From: Otariodibacter oris
Lineage (GTDB): Bacteria > Pseudomonadota > Gammaproteobacteria > Enterobacterales > Pasteurellaceae
Direction of reading: 5' to 3'
Assembly: GCF_009684715.1 (NCBI RefSeq)
Contig: NZ_CP016604.1
Location: forward strand, 1,751,262-1,815,261
DNA: 64,000 nt
Below, piece by piece: positions 20,055 through 30,944 of the stretch. The notes beneath the pieces were generated by a model. It made no database searches. It saw only the letters and a program-made list of their open reading frames with translations, and was not told where the DNA came from. The position numbers and the translations under genes are program-made. How positions within the stretch are numbered: the stretch's first letter is position 1; every line of letters begins with the position of its first letter.

Positions 20055-21353
20055 ATGCTTAATTTTTCATACCAAGAACATATCCGCACTTATTATTCGG
20101 ATTCTAGAAATATACATTTACAACTTCCTACTTTATCTCAACAATTAACCGCCGATGTATGTGTTATTGGTGCGGGTTTTTTAGGCTTATCAACGGCACT
20201 AGAACTGGCAGAAAAGGGTAAGCAGGTTGTTGTGCTAGAAGGTGCAAGAGTTGGATTTGGTGCATCTGGACGCAATGGTGGTCAAGCTATCAATGGATTT
20301 GAAGAAGGCATAGACGAATATATTGAACAGCAAGGGTTTGAACAGGCTAAAAAATTGTGGGATATGTCCCTTGAAGCAATTCAAATCATTGATGAACGTG
20401 TAAAAAAATATAATATTCAGTGTGATTGGAAAAAAGGGTATGCCACCCTTGCTTTGAATGAGCGTCGTTTAGATGATCTTATTCGTATAGAAAAAGCAGC
20501 ACATAATGCATTTGGCTATTCTAATATGCAATTATGGGATAAAGCGAAGCTATCTCAACATGTTGGCAGTGAAGTTTATTGCGGTGGTTTATACGATTCC
20601 CAATCAGGTCATCTGCATCCATTAAATTATTGTCTAGGGTTAGCGCAAGCAGCACTAGATTGCCACGTATCTATTTTTGAACACTCTCCAGCAATAGATA
20701 TTCAATCTAAAGGATCTCATATCGAGGTATTTACCCCACAAGGCATAGTGAAAGCAAAGCACGTTGTCTTAGCGACTAATGCTTACATTGATAGTAAAGC
20801 AAATAAAAAATTTGGTGCTAAACTTGCTCGTAAGATTTTACCAGTAGAAAGTTTTATTATTGCCACAGAACCTCTTAAACAGGATGTGGCTGATACTATT
20901 ATCAATAATGGAATGTCTGTGTGTGATAATAATATTCTATTGGATTATTACCGTTTAAGTGCAGATAACAGGTTATTATTTGGTAGTGATTCTAGCAATA
21001 ATACCAATATGATTGAAAAAATGCGTCGTAATATGCTCGATATTTTCCCACAACTAGAATCAGTCAAAATTGATTATGGTTGGGGTGGACCTATTGATAT
21101 GACGCTAAATGCCTCTCCTCATTTTGGTCGAATTCAGCCTAATATCTATTTTGCGCAAGGTTTTTCAGGGCATGGTGTTGCCTTAACGGGATTAGCGGGG
21201 CGAATTCTTGCCGAAGCGATTGAAGGTAATGATGAACGTTTACGCGTGTTTGAAAATTTAAAGGTACCAAGTATTTTGGGTGGTAAGTTAGTCAAAAAAT
21301 TCGCATTAAAAATAGGAATACCCTATTACCGATTTTTAGATAAATATAGATAG
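20055..21353 (+). CDS. FAD-dependent amine/amino-acid oxidoreductase, PuuB/OrdL-like
   Basis: A 432-residue DAO-fold flavoprotein. The FAD-binding dinucleotide fold is VCVIGAGFLGLSTALELAEKG near residue 36, then GASGRNGGQAINGFE, and the C-terminal FAD clamp is YFAQGFSGHGVALTGLAG. This arrangement is that of gamma-glutamylputrescine oxidase and related N-methyl/amine oxidases, acting in the cytoplasm. No puu genes are nearby, so the substrate is unassigned. It stands alone, converging on cyaA. Confidence 0.8.
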   Translation: MLNFSYQEHIRTYYSDSRNIHLQLPTLSQQLTADVCVIGAGFLGLSTALELAEKGKQVVVLEGARVGFGASGRNGGQAINGFEEGIDEYIEQQGFEQAKKLWDMSLEAIQIIDERVKKYNIQCDWKKGYATLALNERRLDDLIRIEKAAHNAFGYSNMQLWDKAKLSQHVGSEVYCGGLYDSQSGHLHPLNYCLGLAQAALDCHVSIFEHSPAIDIQSKGSHIEVFTPQGIVKAKHVVLATNAYIDSKANKKFGAKLARKILPVESFIIATEPLKQDVADTIINNGMSVCDNNILLDYYRLSADNRLLFGSDSSNNTNMIEKMRRNMLDIFPQLESVKIDYGWGGPIDMTLNASPHFGRIQPNIYFAQGFSGHGVALTGLAGRILAEAIEGNDERLRVFENLKVPSILGGKLVKKFALKIGIPYYRFLDKYR

Positions 21354-21377
21354 GAATATGTTCTTATACTTCTTGAA

Positions 21378-23825
21378 TTAGCAATAGCTCATCGTTTCTA
21401 AGTAATCTCTATGTTGCTTACTTTGGAATGGAACAATAGAAATTATACCGTTATATTTTAAAAGTTGATAAAATTGAGGGTAATTAAAACTCTCATTCTC
21501 TTCTAGTCGATCCAATTTATCTTGGTCATGTAATCGAATAATCTGTTTGATTTTATCTTCTTTTTGACCTAAACATTCAGGATAAATCTCAACATTATTA
21601 TCTTTATCTAGAATAAATACGTTGAAACTGCCATTATCATTATCTTCAAAGAAAAATTGTAAAAAACCTGCACTTGCAAAATTATAAATTTCACTAGGTG
21701 CTTTCAAATGTTCACTGTCTGAAGGACACTCTTTTAATTCTACATGTCTTCCAAAAACCAGTTGCCATTTTTTACCTGCTAATTTAAAGGTATTTGTATG
21801 CTGTTTTTGTGAAATTTTTCCCGTTTGTACAATGATACAACGTTCTACCAATCCCATCACAAATTTTTGTAAAGGCTCACATAACTGCACACTATAGCAA
21901 AATACATTAACCGACTGTGGTGGAGCAGAGCTACGATAAATATTATTAGAAATCAGTTTTAACGCCTTAAGAATGGCATCATTACCTTCTATGTGCTGAG
22001 TAATAATTTCATTCCACATATTTCGGTAAATAAAACTAACACTCCCAACTAAGCCCTGACTAGAAGAATTTAAATTAAACCAATCTATTTGTGTGAGATC
22101 GGATTGAGTTGCCATTTTACGAGTAGGATCGTTAGTGAGATTCACCGAAACAATCAAATTTCTGATTTCATTAGGATGATAAAAATCATTACGATTCATT
22201 ACAGGCGGTTTTGCAGGAAATGACAAGCGAAGATCACTAATAAAATTTCTTAATCGAGCTAACGAGACTGTTTGGCTGACAATATTTAATTGAGTATTAA
22301 CTGTAATCACCCCATTAAAATATGCCCATGCAACAAGCTGAATTAGATTTTTTTGATACTCAACATAACGTGTTGTCGAATCATAATGGCTTAATGGAGC
22401 ATGGTTAATAAGATACCAACCTTGTTTAGTTGGTCCATTTTCTGAGACCTCAACAAAAGTGACTTCTTTTTCTTCTAAATTTTTAGCTATCTTTTCATTA
22501 ATTAATGTCACTTTACCAGGTAGAACTTCAAATACTGAGTACAATTTACGCATCAGCAAATCGGTATCTTGAGGCATAATACTAGGGTCAATATGAAATT
22601 TTCGAGCAAAATTAATTAAATGTCGGTAGCTTTTTAACAACTGCTCTACCAACATTTTTTGATAGCGAACGGCTTGCTTTATTTTCCAATTATCTTTGTT
22701 ATCTAACTCGGCAAAATCTTTCTCTTTCCAGCCCCACGATAGCGCTAATTTTTTTAGTTCTTCCTTCTTCCACCCATCAATTTGTCCTTCATTCGCTTTC
22801 ATGTAGAAGCATTGTCTTAAACACTCTAATCGAGTAATTTCATTACGTCCTTCTAAATACTTCGTCACTTGTTCCAACATAGCTAAATAAGGATCAAAGT
22901 GATATCGCACTTTTTCTTTAGAAAGTAACCGCTTGAACTTTTTAGAAATTAAAGCTACTTTTGGATAAATCGCCGTATAGCTTTCTAATAGCAAAATTTT
23001 AATTGCCGATTTATAAGGGTGATCAATACCTTTATAAAGTTGCCACAGACTTGCTCCAAAATATTCGCCAAGTTCTAAAGAAGAGAAATCCCCAAAATCG
23101 AGCCATTCCTCTAAATCGATAATATTTTCATTAATCGCTTGTTCAACGGTTTCTTGATAAGAGAGATGCTTTTCCCAAATATGTAGCCACAAAATACGCT
23201 TTCCAGCTAACCGAATTGCTGAACGATAGAATTCATCAAGTAAAAAATAATGTTGTGCAGAACCGCTATTTTCCGAAGAAATATCGCCATAATATTTTTC
23301 AGTTCTAAACTTATCGGGATTCATAAGGTAAAAATTGATATCAATGCCTAAATTTTTAGCCCATTGCACAATTTTAGCTAATTTTTGATGAAGTAACGCC
23401 AGCTCATTTTCGGTAAAAGCTTTTGAATGACATAGCCAAATATCGATATCGGACAGCGTGGTTTGTGTGATGGAACCTAAGCTCCCCATAACATAGAGTG
23501 CATCAAATTGATAATCCTGATTTTCATTAATAGTTTCTGAAATATGAGCAGAAAAATAGTTATCTTGGATATTGTTTCGCTCAAAATGATAAAGCCCCGC
23601 TGGAGAACCTTCAACGTATCCTATTAAATCTGGGTGATTGTAGTGAATAAACAATGGAATCAGCGAGAATACCTGATGGAATTCTTTAGTATTATTATTT
23701 AAGACTCGTTGAATTCGAAGTTTATCCAACTGATCAATGCGAATTTTGGCGTTATGGATTGAATCAGCTAAATGAGATACTCCCGAGCCTTTAGTCTCAA
23801 ATTGTGTAAAAACAAGCTCTCTCAT
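21378..23825 (-). CDS. cyaA: Adenylate cyclase, class I
   Basis: An 815-residue enzyme making cAMP, the signal read by CRP. The N-terminal catalytic domain has HYNHPDLIGYVEGSPAGLYHF and the nucleotidyltransferase motif GSLGSITQTTLSDIDIWLC (GS...DxD). The C-terminal half is the regulatory part that responds to PTS enzyme IIA-Glc. In Pasteurellaceae cAMP-CRP controls sugar use and competence. AGGT precedes the ATG; an internal start near residue 28 is conceivable. Several CRP-like sites lie in the same window. Confidence 0.95.
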   Translation of the reverse strand: MRELVFTQFETKGSGVSHLADSIHNAKIRIDQLDKLRIQRVLNNNTKEFHQVFSLIPLFIHYNHPDLIGYVEGSPAGLYHFERNNIQDNYFSAHISETINENQDYQFDALYVMGSLGSITQTTLSDIDIWLCHSKAFTENELALLHQKLAKIVQWAKNLGIDINFYLMNPDKFRTEKYYGDISSENSGSAQHYFLLDEFYRSAIRLAGKRILWLHIWEKHLSYQETVEQAINENIIDLEEWLDFGDFSSLELGEYFGASLWQLYKGIDHPYKSAIKILLLESYTAIYPKVALISKKFKRLLSKEKVRYHFDPYLAMLEQVTKYLEGRNEITRLECLRQCFYMKANEGQIDGWKKEELKKLALSWGWKEKDFAELDNKDNWKIKQAVRYQKMLVEQLLKSYRHLINFARKFHIDPSIMPQDTDLLMRKLYSVFEVLPGKVTLINEKIAKNLEEKEVTFVEVSENGPTKQGWYLINHAPLSHYDSTTRYVEYQKNLIQLVAWAYFNGVITVNTQLNIVSQTVSLARLRNFISDLRLSFPAKPPVMNRNDFYHPNEIRNLIVSVNLTNDPTRKMATQSDLTQIDWFNLNSSSQGLVGSVSFIYRNMWNEIITQHIEGNDAILKALKLISNNIYRSSAPPQSVNVFCYSVQLCEPLQKFVMGLVERCIIVQTGKISQKQHTNTFKLAGKKWQLVFGRHVELKECPSDSEHLKAPSEIYNFASAGFLQFFFEDNDNGSFNVFILDKDNNVEIYPECLGQKEDKIKQIIRLHDQDKLDRLEENESFNYPQFYQLLKYNGIISIVPFQSKQHRDYLETMSYC

Positions 23826-23911
23826 TTATGACCTATATTGATAAGAATGGGAATATTTTAAATTTTTTTATGAAAAGTAAATATAACAAGATTTAAACAA
23901 ATTTTAAACAA

Positions 23912-23941
23912 AAGCCACTAAGGGGTTTCCCTTAGTGGCTT
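23912..23941 (-). terminator. Intrinsic terminator of eno
   Basis: AAGCCACTAAGGG, 4-nt loop, CCCTTAGTGGCTT with a T-rich tail (TTTGTTT) on the minus strand; 13-bp stem, 16 nt after the eno stop codon. Confidence 0.88.
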
Positions 23942-23957
23942 ATTCATCAAGAAATGA

Positions 23958-25382
<1,425 letters not shown>

Positions 25383-25446
25383 CTAATCGGTTATTTTAAT
25401 AAAACTAGGCTATCATCATTCTAAGCATTAAACGAAACAATAAATT

Positions 25447-26133
25447 ATGAATTCAGAAATCTTACTCAGTTGTAAAAATATCACAAAATTTTATCAAGAA
25501 GGCGATCACAAAACCCAAGTTTTACGGGACGTCTCTTTTTCTATGTCAAAGGGCGAATTAGTTGCGATTGTCGGCAGCTCTGGTTCAGGTAAAAGTACCC
25601 TTTTGCATACATTAGGAGGATTGGATCAACCAAGTAGTGGTGAGGTTTTTATTCAAAACCAATCCTTGCAACAACTTAGTAATAATGCCCTAGCTAAATT
25701 ACGTAACCAGTACCTCGGTTTTGTTTACCAATTTCATCATTTAATGGCAGATTTTAGTGCCTTAGAAAATGTGATGATGCCAATGTTAATCGGACAACAA
25801 AATAAAACTGAAGCGAAAGACCGTGCTGAAAAAATGTTACAAGCGGTCGGTTTAGCACATCGAATTACGCATCGTCCATCGGCACTTTCTGGTGGTGAAA
25901 GACAACGTGTTGCCATTGCTCGTGCCTTAGTGAATAAGCCTGCATTAGTGTTGGCAGATGAACCCACTGGTAACCTTGATCACAAAACAACAGAAAGTAT
26001 TTTTGAATTGATTAAACAGCTCAACCAAGAGCAACATATTGCATTTTTACTGGTCACTCACGATCTCAATTTAGCGCAAAAACTCAATCGTCGCCTCACC
26101 ATGCGAGATGGCGTATTACAAGAGGAAAACTAA
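25447..26133 (+). CDS. lolD: LolD, lipoprotein-release ABC transporter ATPase
   Basis: A 228-residue ABC ATPase powering release of outer-membrane lipoproteins from the inner membrane. Walker A is GSSGSGKST, the signature is [15 protein letters not shown], and Walker B is [13 protein letters not shown]. The stop codon overlaps the lolE start by one base (TAATG). A perfect USS core lies at 25839-25847. A LolC gene, often directly upstream in this operon, is not here. Confidence 0.94.
   Translation: MNSEILLSCKNITKFYQEGDHKTQVLRDVSFSMSKGELVAIVGSSGSGKSTLLHTLGGLDQPSSGEVFIQNQSLQQLSNNALAKLRNQYLGFVYQFHHLMADFSALENVMMPMLIGQQNKTEAKDRAEKMLQAVGLAHRITHRPSALSGGERQRVAIARALVNKPALVLADEPTGNLDHKTTESIFELIKQLNQEQHIAFLLVTHDLNLAQKLNRRLTMRDGVLQEEN
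25839..25847 (+). repeat. DNA uptake signal sequence inside lolD
   Basis: Perfect Apl-type core ACAAGCGGT within the coding sequence. Confidence 0.6.
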
Positions 26134-27383
26134 TGAATACTCCTTTTTTTATTAGTTGGCGTTACCAACGAGGTAAACAAAAAAATCGCCTTGTTTCCCT
26201 TATCTCTCTTTTTTCTAGCATTGGGATTGCCTTAGGTGTCGCTGTGCTGATTATTGGGCTGAGTGCAATGAATGGCTTTGAACGAGAGCTTAATCAACGT
26301 GTGTTATCCGTTGTGCCTCACGTAGAAATCAAAGCCTATAGTGAAGATGGACAAGGGATCGTAAAAAATCGCGATTATTTAACAGAAATTGCAAAAAATA
26401 TCCCCGAAGTGACCGCTGTTTCACCTTTCGTGAGTTTCACTGGGTTGATAGAAAATGGTTCAACCTTAAAAATCACACAGGTCAAAGGGGTTGAGGCAAG
26501 TGAACAAGATAAAGTGAGTGCTTTGAGCCAATTTATTCCCACTGACCAGTGGCAAGATTTTCAGGAAACGGGTGGATTAATTGTTGGCGCGGGTATTGCA
26601 AGAGATTTAGCAGTGACGGTCGGTGATGAAGTGACATTACTTCTACCTCAAAACACCAATGATGGAAAAATGGCACAGCCACTTCGCTTTAATTTGCCAA
26701 TCACAGGTATTTTACGCTTAGATGGGCAATTAGATCACTCTTATACCCTATTGCCATTAAAAAAAGCACAAGAATTATTAGGCTACCAAGCTAATCAAAT
26801 TTCAGGAGTAGAACTATCGGTTACCTCGCCATTTAACGTGCGAGAAATGGATTTTTCATCATTGAATACTTATCCGCAAATGCTTACTGTGCAAACGTGG
26901 ATAAACCAATTTGGCTATATGTATAACGATATTCAACTTATCCGAACCGTTATGTATATTGCGATGGTGCTTGTAATTGGTGTAGCGTGTTTTAATATCA
27001 TCTCTACACTTGTCATGGCAGTGAAAGATAAACAGGGCGACATTGCGATTCAACGCACATTGGGAGCCAATAATCGTTTTATCCGCCAAATTTTCCTATG
27101 GTATGGACTGATTTCAGGTATGAAAGGGGCTGTATTTGGCATTGTTTTAGGTGTGATTGTTTCACTGAATTTGACAGGCATCATTAAAGGTATTGAACAA
27201 TTTTTCAATATAAAATTGCTTTCTGATGGTATCTATTTTATTGATTTCCTACCGAGTGAAATTCATTGGTTAGATATTGTCTGGGTTCTACTTGCGACCA
27301 TCATACTGAGCCTTGTTGCAAGCTTATATCCTGCAATACGAGCCTCAAAATTAGAGCCTGCTAAGGTATTAAGTGGACACTAA
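26133..27383 (+). CDS. lolE: LolE (LolC/E-family) lipoprotein-release permease
   Basis: 416 residues: an N-terminal transmembrane helix (FSSIGIALGVAVLIIGLSAMNGF), a large periplasmic domain (about residues 50-260), then three C-terminal helices of the FtsX fold, ending ASLYPAIRASKLEPAKVLSGH, a hallmark of the LolC/E family. It forms the LolCDE membrane complex. With only one such permease next to lolD, either LolC is encoded elsewhere or this is a homodimeric LolF-type subunit; the enteric-like text favours LolE. Confidence 0.9.
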   Translation: MNTPFFISWRYQRGKQKNRLVSLISLFSSIGIALGVAVLIIGLSAMNGFERELNQRVLSVVPHVEIKAYSEDGQGIVKNRDYLTEIAKNIPEVTAVSPFVSFTGLIENGSTLKITQVKGVEASEQDKVSALSQFIPTDQWQDFQETGGLIVGAGIARDLAVTVGDEVTLLLPQNTNDGKMAQPLRFNLPITGILRLDGQLDHSYTLLPLKKAQELLGYQANQISGVELSVTSPFNVREMDFSSLNTYPQMLTVQTWINQFGYMYNDIQLIRTVMYIAMVLVIGVACFNIISTLVMAVKDKQGDIAIQRTLGANNRFIRQIFLWYGLISGMKGAVFGIVLGVIVSLNLTGIIKGIEQFFNIKLLSDGIYFIDFLPSEIHWLDIVWVLLATIILSLVASLYPAIRASKLEPAKVLSGH

Positions 27384-27441
27384 TTTCTTAATAGAAGCCT
27401 TGAGTAATAATTAAGGCTTTTATTTTCATAAATTTCAGACA

Positions 27442-27465
27442 TAAAAAAAGCACCTTTAGGTGCTA
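27442..27465 (-). terminator. Terminator after tRNA-Leu
   Basis: AGCACC, loop TAAA, GGTGCT, then TTTTTTT on the minus strand, 16 nt after the tRNA-Leu CCA end. It also lies downstream of lolE on the other strand. Confidence 0.85.
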
Positions 27466-27480
27466 TCTTTTATTTTAGAA

Positions 27481-27567
27481 TGGTGCCCGAGGCCAGACTT
27501 GAACTGGCACGCCCCGAAAGGCGAGGGATTTTAAATCCCTTGCGTCTACCGATTCCGCCACTCGGGC
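27481..27567 (-). tRNA. tRNA-Leu (TAA anticodon)
   Basis: An 87-nt class II tRNA: acceptor GCCCGAG/CTCGGGC, anticodon arm GGGAT TTAAAAT CCC region with anticodon TAA, long variable arm CGCCTTTCGGGGCG, encoded ACCA. Second gene of the tRNA-Gly/tRNA-Leu transcript. Confidence 0.97.
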
Positions 27568-27579
27568 TAAACGCTAAAA

Positions 27580-27655
<76 letters not shown>

Positions 27656-27656
27656 T

Positions 27657-27684
27657 AAAAAACGCTACAGATTACTGTAGCGTT
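27657..27684 (-). terminator. Terminator-like hairpin in the 5' leader of the tRNA transcript
   Basis: AACGCTACAG, loop TAAT, CTGTAGCGTT, then TTTT, directly followed by A and the first base of tRNA-Gly. It lies between the promoter at 27697-27724 and the tRNAs, only about 6 nt after the predicted start. It has the form of an intrinsic terminator or attenuator, or a protective 5' stem. Confidence 0.75.
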
Positions 27685-27696
27685 TCAACGAGGCGT

Positions 27697-27724
27697 ATTC
27701 TAGCTAATTGAACGCCTGTGTCAA
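27697..27724 (-). promoter_or_regulatory. Promoter of tRNA-Gly/tRNA-Leu
   Basis: On the minus strand TTGACA (27724-27719), 16-bp spacer, TAGAAT (27702-27697). Predicted start near 27690. Confidence 0.8.
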
Positions 27725-27891
27725 ATAGAAATTATAAAAAAATTTTTATTAGATTAAAAATTATTCTTGTTAGACTAGATTTATTACCCGTCTACCCTAG
27801 ATAGGCTCTAGATATATCACTTGTTATCCTATTTATTAACACATAAAATGCATCTCCATTATTTTACTAAGCGATATTGAAGGTGAGATTT

Positions 27892-28497
27892 ATGCAAACC
27901 AGCCCATTACTTGAAAATTTAATAGAAGCACTTAGAGCATTACCAGGGGTGGGACCTAAATCTGCACAACGTATGGCTTATCACCTACTGCAACGTAATA
28001 GAAAAGGTGGAATTAGTTTAGCAAAAGCACTAAATGAAGCAATGACCCATATTGGTCATTGCAAGTCTTGTCGCACTTTTACCGAGGATGAGGAATGCAG
28101 TATTTGCCAAAACTATCGTCGCCAAATGAGTGGACAACTTTGCGTGGTTGAAATGCCAGCTGATATTCAAGCGATTGAACAAACAGGGCAATTTTCAGGT
28201 CGTTATTTTGTATTAATGGGACATTTATCTCCACTAGATGGTATAGGACCGAGAGAAATTGGCTTAGATTTACTGCAACAAAGACTAGAAAATGAATCCT
28301 TTCATGAAGTCATTTTAGCCACTAATCCAACCATTGAGGGGGATGCCACAGCAAACTATATTGCTGAAATGTGTTTAGTACACAACATTAAAGTTACTCG
28401 TATTGCACATGGTATCCCTGTTGGTGGAGAACTTGAAACCGTTGATGGCACAACCCTCTCCCACTCTTTTTCAGGTCGTCGAGACATCATTCTATAA
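27892..28497 (+). CDS. recR: RecR, recombination mediator
   Basis: A 201-residue protein that with RecO loads RecA at gaps. Helix-hairpin-helix [17 protein letters not shown] at the N-terminus, zinc finger [16 protein letters not shown], Toprim domain with [12 protein letters not shown] and [14 protein letters not shown], and C-terminal GIPVGGELE...[10 protein letters not shown] start at 27892 ([10 protein letters not shown]), with AAGGTGAG upstream, rather than 27877. The usual neighbour ybaB (with dnaX) is not adjacent. Confidence 0.95.
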   Translation: MQTSPLLENLIEALRALPGVGPKSAQRMAYHLLQRNRKGGISLAKALNEAMTHIGHCKSCRTFTEDEECSICQNYRRQMSGQLCVVEMPADIQAIEQTGQFSGRYFVLMGHLSPLDGIGPREIGLDLLQQRLENESFHEVILATNPTIEGDATANYIAEMCLVHNIKVTRIAHGIPVGGELETVDGTTLSHSFSGRRDIIL

Positions 28498-28500
28498 TTA

Positions 28501-28533
28501 TTTGCAAATATTTACGACAAAGTTACCGCTTGT
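28501..28533 (-). repeat. Full-length DNA uptake signal sequence
   Basis: Perfect core ACAAGCGGT (28525-28533 on the minus strand) followed by an A/T tract and TTTGCAAA (28501-28508). This is the complete extended Apl-type pattern and lies 4 nt after recR. Confidence 0.85.
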
Positions 28534-28583
28534 TGTCTAGGTGATTGAGCAAAAACACTGTATAATCGATCGCCTTTGCAAAT

Positions 28584-28599
28584 TGTGATAGAGATCACA
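28584..28599. promoter_or_regulatory. CRP site upstream of typA
   Basis: TGTGATAGAGATCACA matches TGTGA-N6-TCACA perfectly, and the flanks AAAT/TTTC extend the 22-bp palindrome. It lies about 115 nt before the typA start, so it probably activates typA under cAMP control. Confidence 0.8.
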
Positions 28600-28713
28600 T
28601 TTCAATCGTTTGGGTTAAATCCCATTATTTGTCTTGATGAAAATTCATCAATTAGTTCCTATTTTGGTAGTATCGTCTTGGTGACATGACTACCCCATAT
28701 ATAAGTAATTTCA

Positions 28714-30561
28714 ATGCAAAATATAGATACAAATAAATTGCGCAATATCGCAATTATCGCTCACGTTGACCATGGTAAAACAACACTGGTAGATAAACTT
28801 CTTAAACTTTCTGGTACCCTTGATACAAGTCGAGGTGATGATGCAGAACGTGTTATGGATTCCAATGACCTCGAGAAAGAACGTGGAATTACAATTTTAG
28901 CGAAAAATACAGCAATTGACTGGAATGATTATCGTATTAATATCGTAGATACTCCGGGACACGCAGACTTCGGTGGTGAAGTAGAGCGTGTGTTGTCAAT
29001 GGTTGATTCAGTATTATTGGTTGTTGATGCTTTTGATGGTCCAATGCCACAAACCCGTTTTGTGACACAAAAAGCCTTTGCTCACGGATTAAAACCAATC
29101 GTTGTAATCAATAAAGTCGATCGTCCAGGTGCTCGTCCTGATTGGGTTGTGGATCAAGTTTTCGATCTTTTCGTAAACTTAGGTGCAACAGATGAACAGT
29201 TAGACTTCCCAATCATCTACGCTTCAGCATTAAACGGTGTGGCGGGGTTAGAACATGAAGATCTTGCACCAAATATGGATCCGTTATTTGAAGCGATTAT
29301 TAAACACGTTTCACCACCAAATGTTGAGCTTAACGCACCATTCCAAATGCAAATTTCACAATTAGACTATAACAGCTACTTAGGTGTTATTGGAATTGGG
29401 CGTATTAAACGTGGTTCAGTAAAACCAAACCAACCAATTACGTTGATTGATGCAGAAGGAAAAACTCGTAACGGTCGTATCGGTCAAGTGCTAGGTCATT
29501 TAGGTTTACAACGTTATGAAGCGACTGAGGCTTTTGCTGGTGATATTATTGCAATCACTGGTTTAGGCGAACTCAATATTTCAGATACGATTTGTGATAT
29601 TAATAATGTAGAAGCATTACCTGCACTTACTGTTGATGAACCAACTGTAACCATGTTCTTCTGTGTAAATACTTCTCCATTCTGTGGGCAAGAAGGTAAA
29701 TACGTTACTTCTCGTCAAATTTTAGAACGCTTGAAAAAAGAATTAGTCCATAACGTAGCATTACGTGTTGAAGAAACAGAAGATCCAGATATTTTCCGTG
29801 TTTCTGGTCGTGGTGAATTACATTTATCAGTATTAATTGAAAATATGCGTCGTGAAGGTTATGAATTAGCGGTTTCTCGTCCTAAAGTTATTTTTAAACA
29901 AGAAAATGGTCACAAGCAAGAACCATTTGAACAAGTAACGATTGATATTGAAGAACAGCATCAAGGTTCAGTAATGGAAGCACTTGGTATCCGTAAAGGT
30001 GAAGTACGTGATATGTCGCCAGATGGTAAAGGTCGTACACGTTTAGAATACATTATTCCAAGCCGTGGATTAATTGGTTTCCGTAATGAATTTATGACAA
30101 TGACATCAGGTACAGGTTTACTTTATTCAAGTTTCAGCCATTATGATGATGTAAAACCGGGTGAAATTGGACAACGTATCAATGGTGTATTAATTTCAAA
30201 TGGTACGGGTAAAGCATTAGCTTATGCACTTTATGGCTTACAAGAGCGTGGTAAATTAATGATTGAACATGGTACAGAAGTTTATGAAGGACAAGTTATC
30301 GGTATTCATAGCCGTTCAAATGACTTAACCGTAAATGCACTTCAAGGTAAAAAGCTCACAAATATGCGTGCATCAGGTAAAGATGAAGCATTAACGCTTT
30401 CTACTCCGATTCGCTTTACATTAGAACAAGCTTTAGAGTTTATTGATGATGATGAATTAGTAGAGGTAACACCTGTTGCTGTACGTATTCGTAAAAAATT
30501 ACTGACAGAAACAGATCGTAAACGTGCTGGTCGTACAACAACAAGTACAAGTACTCACTAG
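28714..30561 (+). CDS. typA: TypA/BipA ribosome-associated GTPase
   Basis: A 615-residue translational GTPase of the EF-G type that helps ribosome assembly and stress responses. G1 is [10 protein letters not shown]3 is [11 protein letters not shown]4 is NKVDR. The EF-G-like domains III and V and the BipA-specific C-terminal region ([29 protein letters not shown]) follow. A perfect CRP site is upstream, and a terminator follows. Confidence 0.97.
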   Translation: MQNIDTNKLRNIAIIAHVDHGKTTLVDKLLKLSGTLDTSRGDDAERVMDSNDLEKERGITILAKNTAIDWNDYRINIVDTPGHADFGGEVERVLSMVDSVLLVVDAFDGPMPQTRFVTQKAFAHGLKPIVVINKVDRPGARPDWVVDQVFDLFVNLGATDEQLDFPIIYASALNGVAGLEHEDLAPNMDPLFEAIIKHVSPPNVELNAPFQMQISQLDYNSYLGVIGIGRIKRGSVKPNQPITLIDAEGKTRNGRIGQVLGHLGLQRYEATEAFAGDIIAITGLGELNISDTICDINNVEALPALTVDEPTVTMFFCVNTSPFCGQEGKYVTSRQILERLKKELVHNVALRVEETEDPDIFRVSGRGELHLSVLIENMRREGYELAVSRPKVIFKQENGHKQEPFEQVTIDIEEQHQGSVMEALGIRKGEVRDMSPDGKGRTRLEYIIPSRGLIGFRNEFMTMTSGTGLLYSSFSHYDDVKPGEIGQRINGVLISNGTGKALAYALYGLQERGKLMIEHGTEVYEGQVIGIHSRSNDLTVNALQGKKLTNMRASGKDEALTLSTPIRFTLEQALEFIDDDELVEVTPVAVRIRKKLLTETDRKRAGRTTTSTSTH

Positions 30562-30590
30562 ATTCATTCATAAATTATTATTAGTGTATA

Positions 30591-30630
30591 AAAAGAGATT
30601 AAGTGGTTATTAACCACTTAATCTCTTTCA
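30591..30630 (+). terminator. Intrinsic terminator of typA
   Basis: AAAGAGATTAAGTGGTTA and its complement form an 18-bp stem with a very short loop, ending in CTTT. Confidence 0.75.
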
Positions 30631-30790
30631 ATCATTAATTGACTAAAATAACAGAATTCAAATAAGATCAAAGATAACTTATATAACGAATACCTGCTTT
30701 ATTTTTAGTAAATCATTAAAAGTTACAATTTCGTACTCCTATCCTCTATTCAAAATTAATTTTAACCAATAAATACAATTGATTATCAAT

Positions 30791-30829
30791 AAATATTCTT
30801 ACTTAAGAATATTTTTGAGGTAGATCACA
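30791..30829. promoter_or_regulatory. frd control region: palindrome plus FNR/CRP-like site
   Basis: An 11-bp inverted repeat AAATATTCTTA/TAAGAATATTT (30791-30814) abuts TTGAGGTAGATCAC (30815-30828). The latter matches FNR (TTGAT-N4-ATCAA) at 8 of 10. Read 1 nt earlier, TTTGAGGTAGATCACA (30814-30829) matches CRP (TGTGA-N6-TCACA) at 9 of 10. It lies about 115 nt upstream of frdA, where anaerobic activation is expected. The other ~180 nt between the typA terminator and this site are A+T-rich without clear features, apart from ATTGATTATCAAT near 30778. Confidence 0.55.
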
Positions 30830-30944
30830 AAACATCATTTTTTAGGTTAATAAAATGTAAAAAACGATTATAAATTGGTGAGAATAATGGCAGAATAGTA
30901 GTGTTTAAATTATTTGACGTATTTTATTTTCCGAGGAGGAGATT

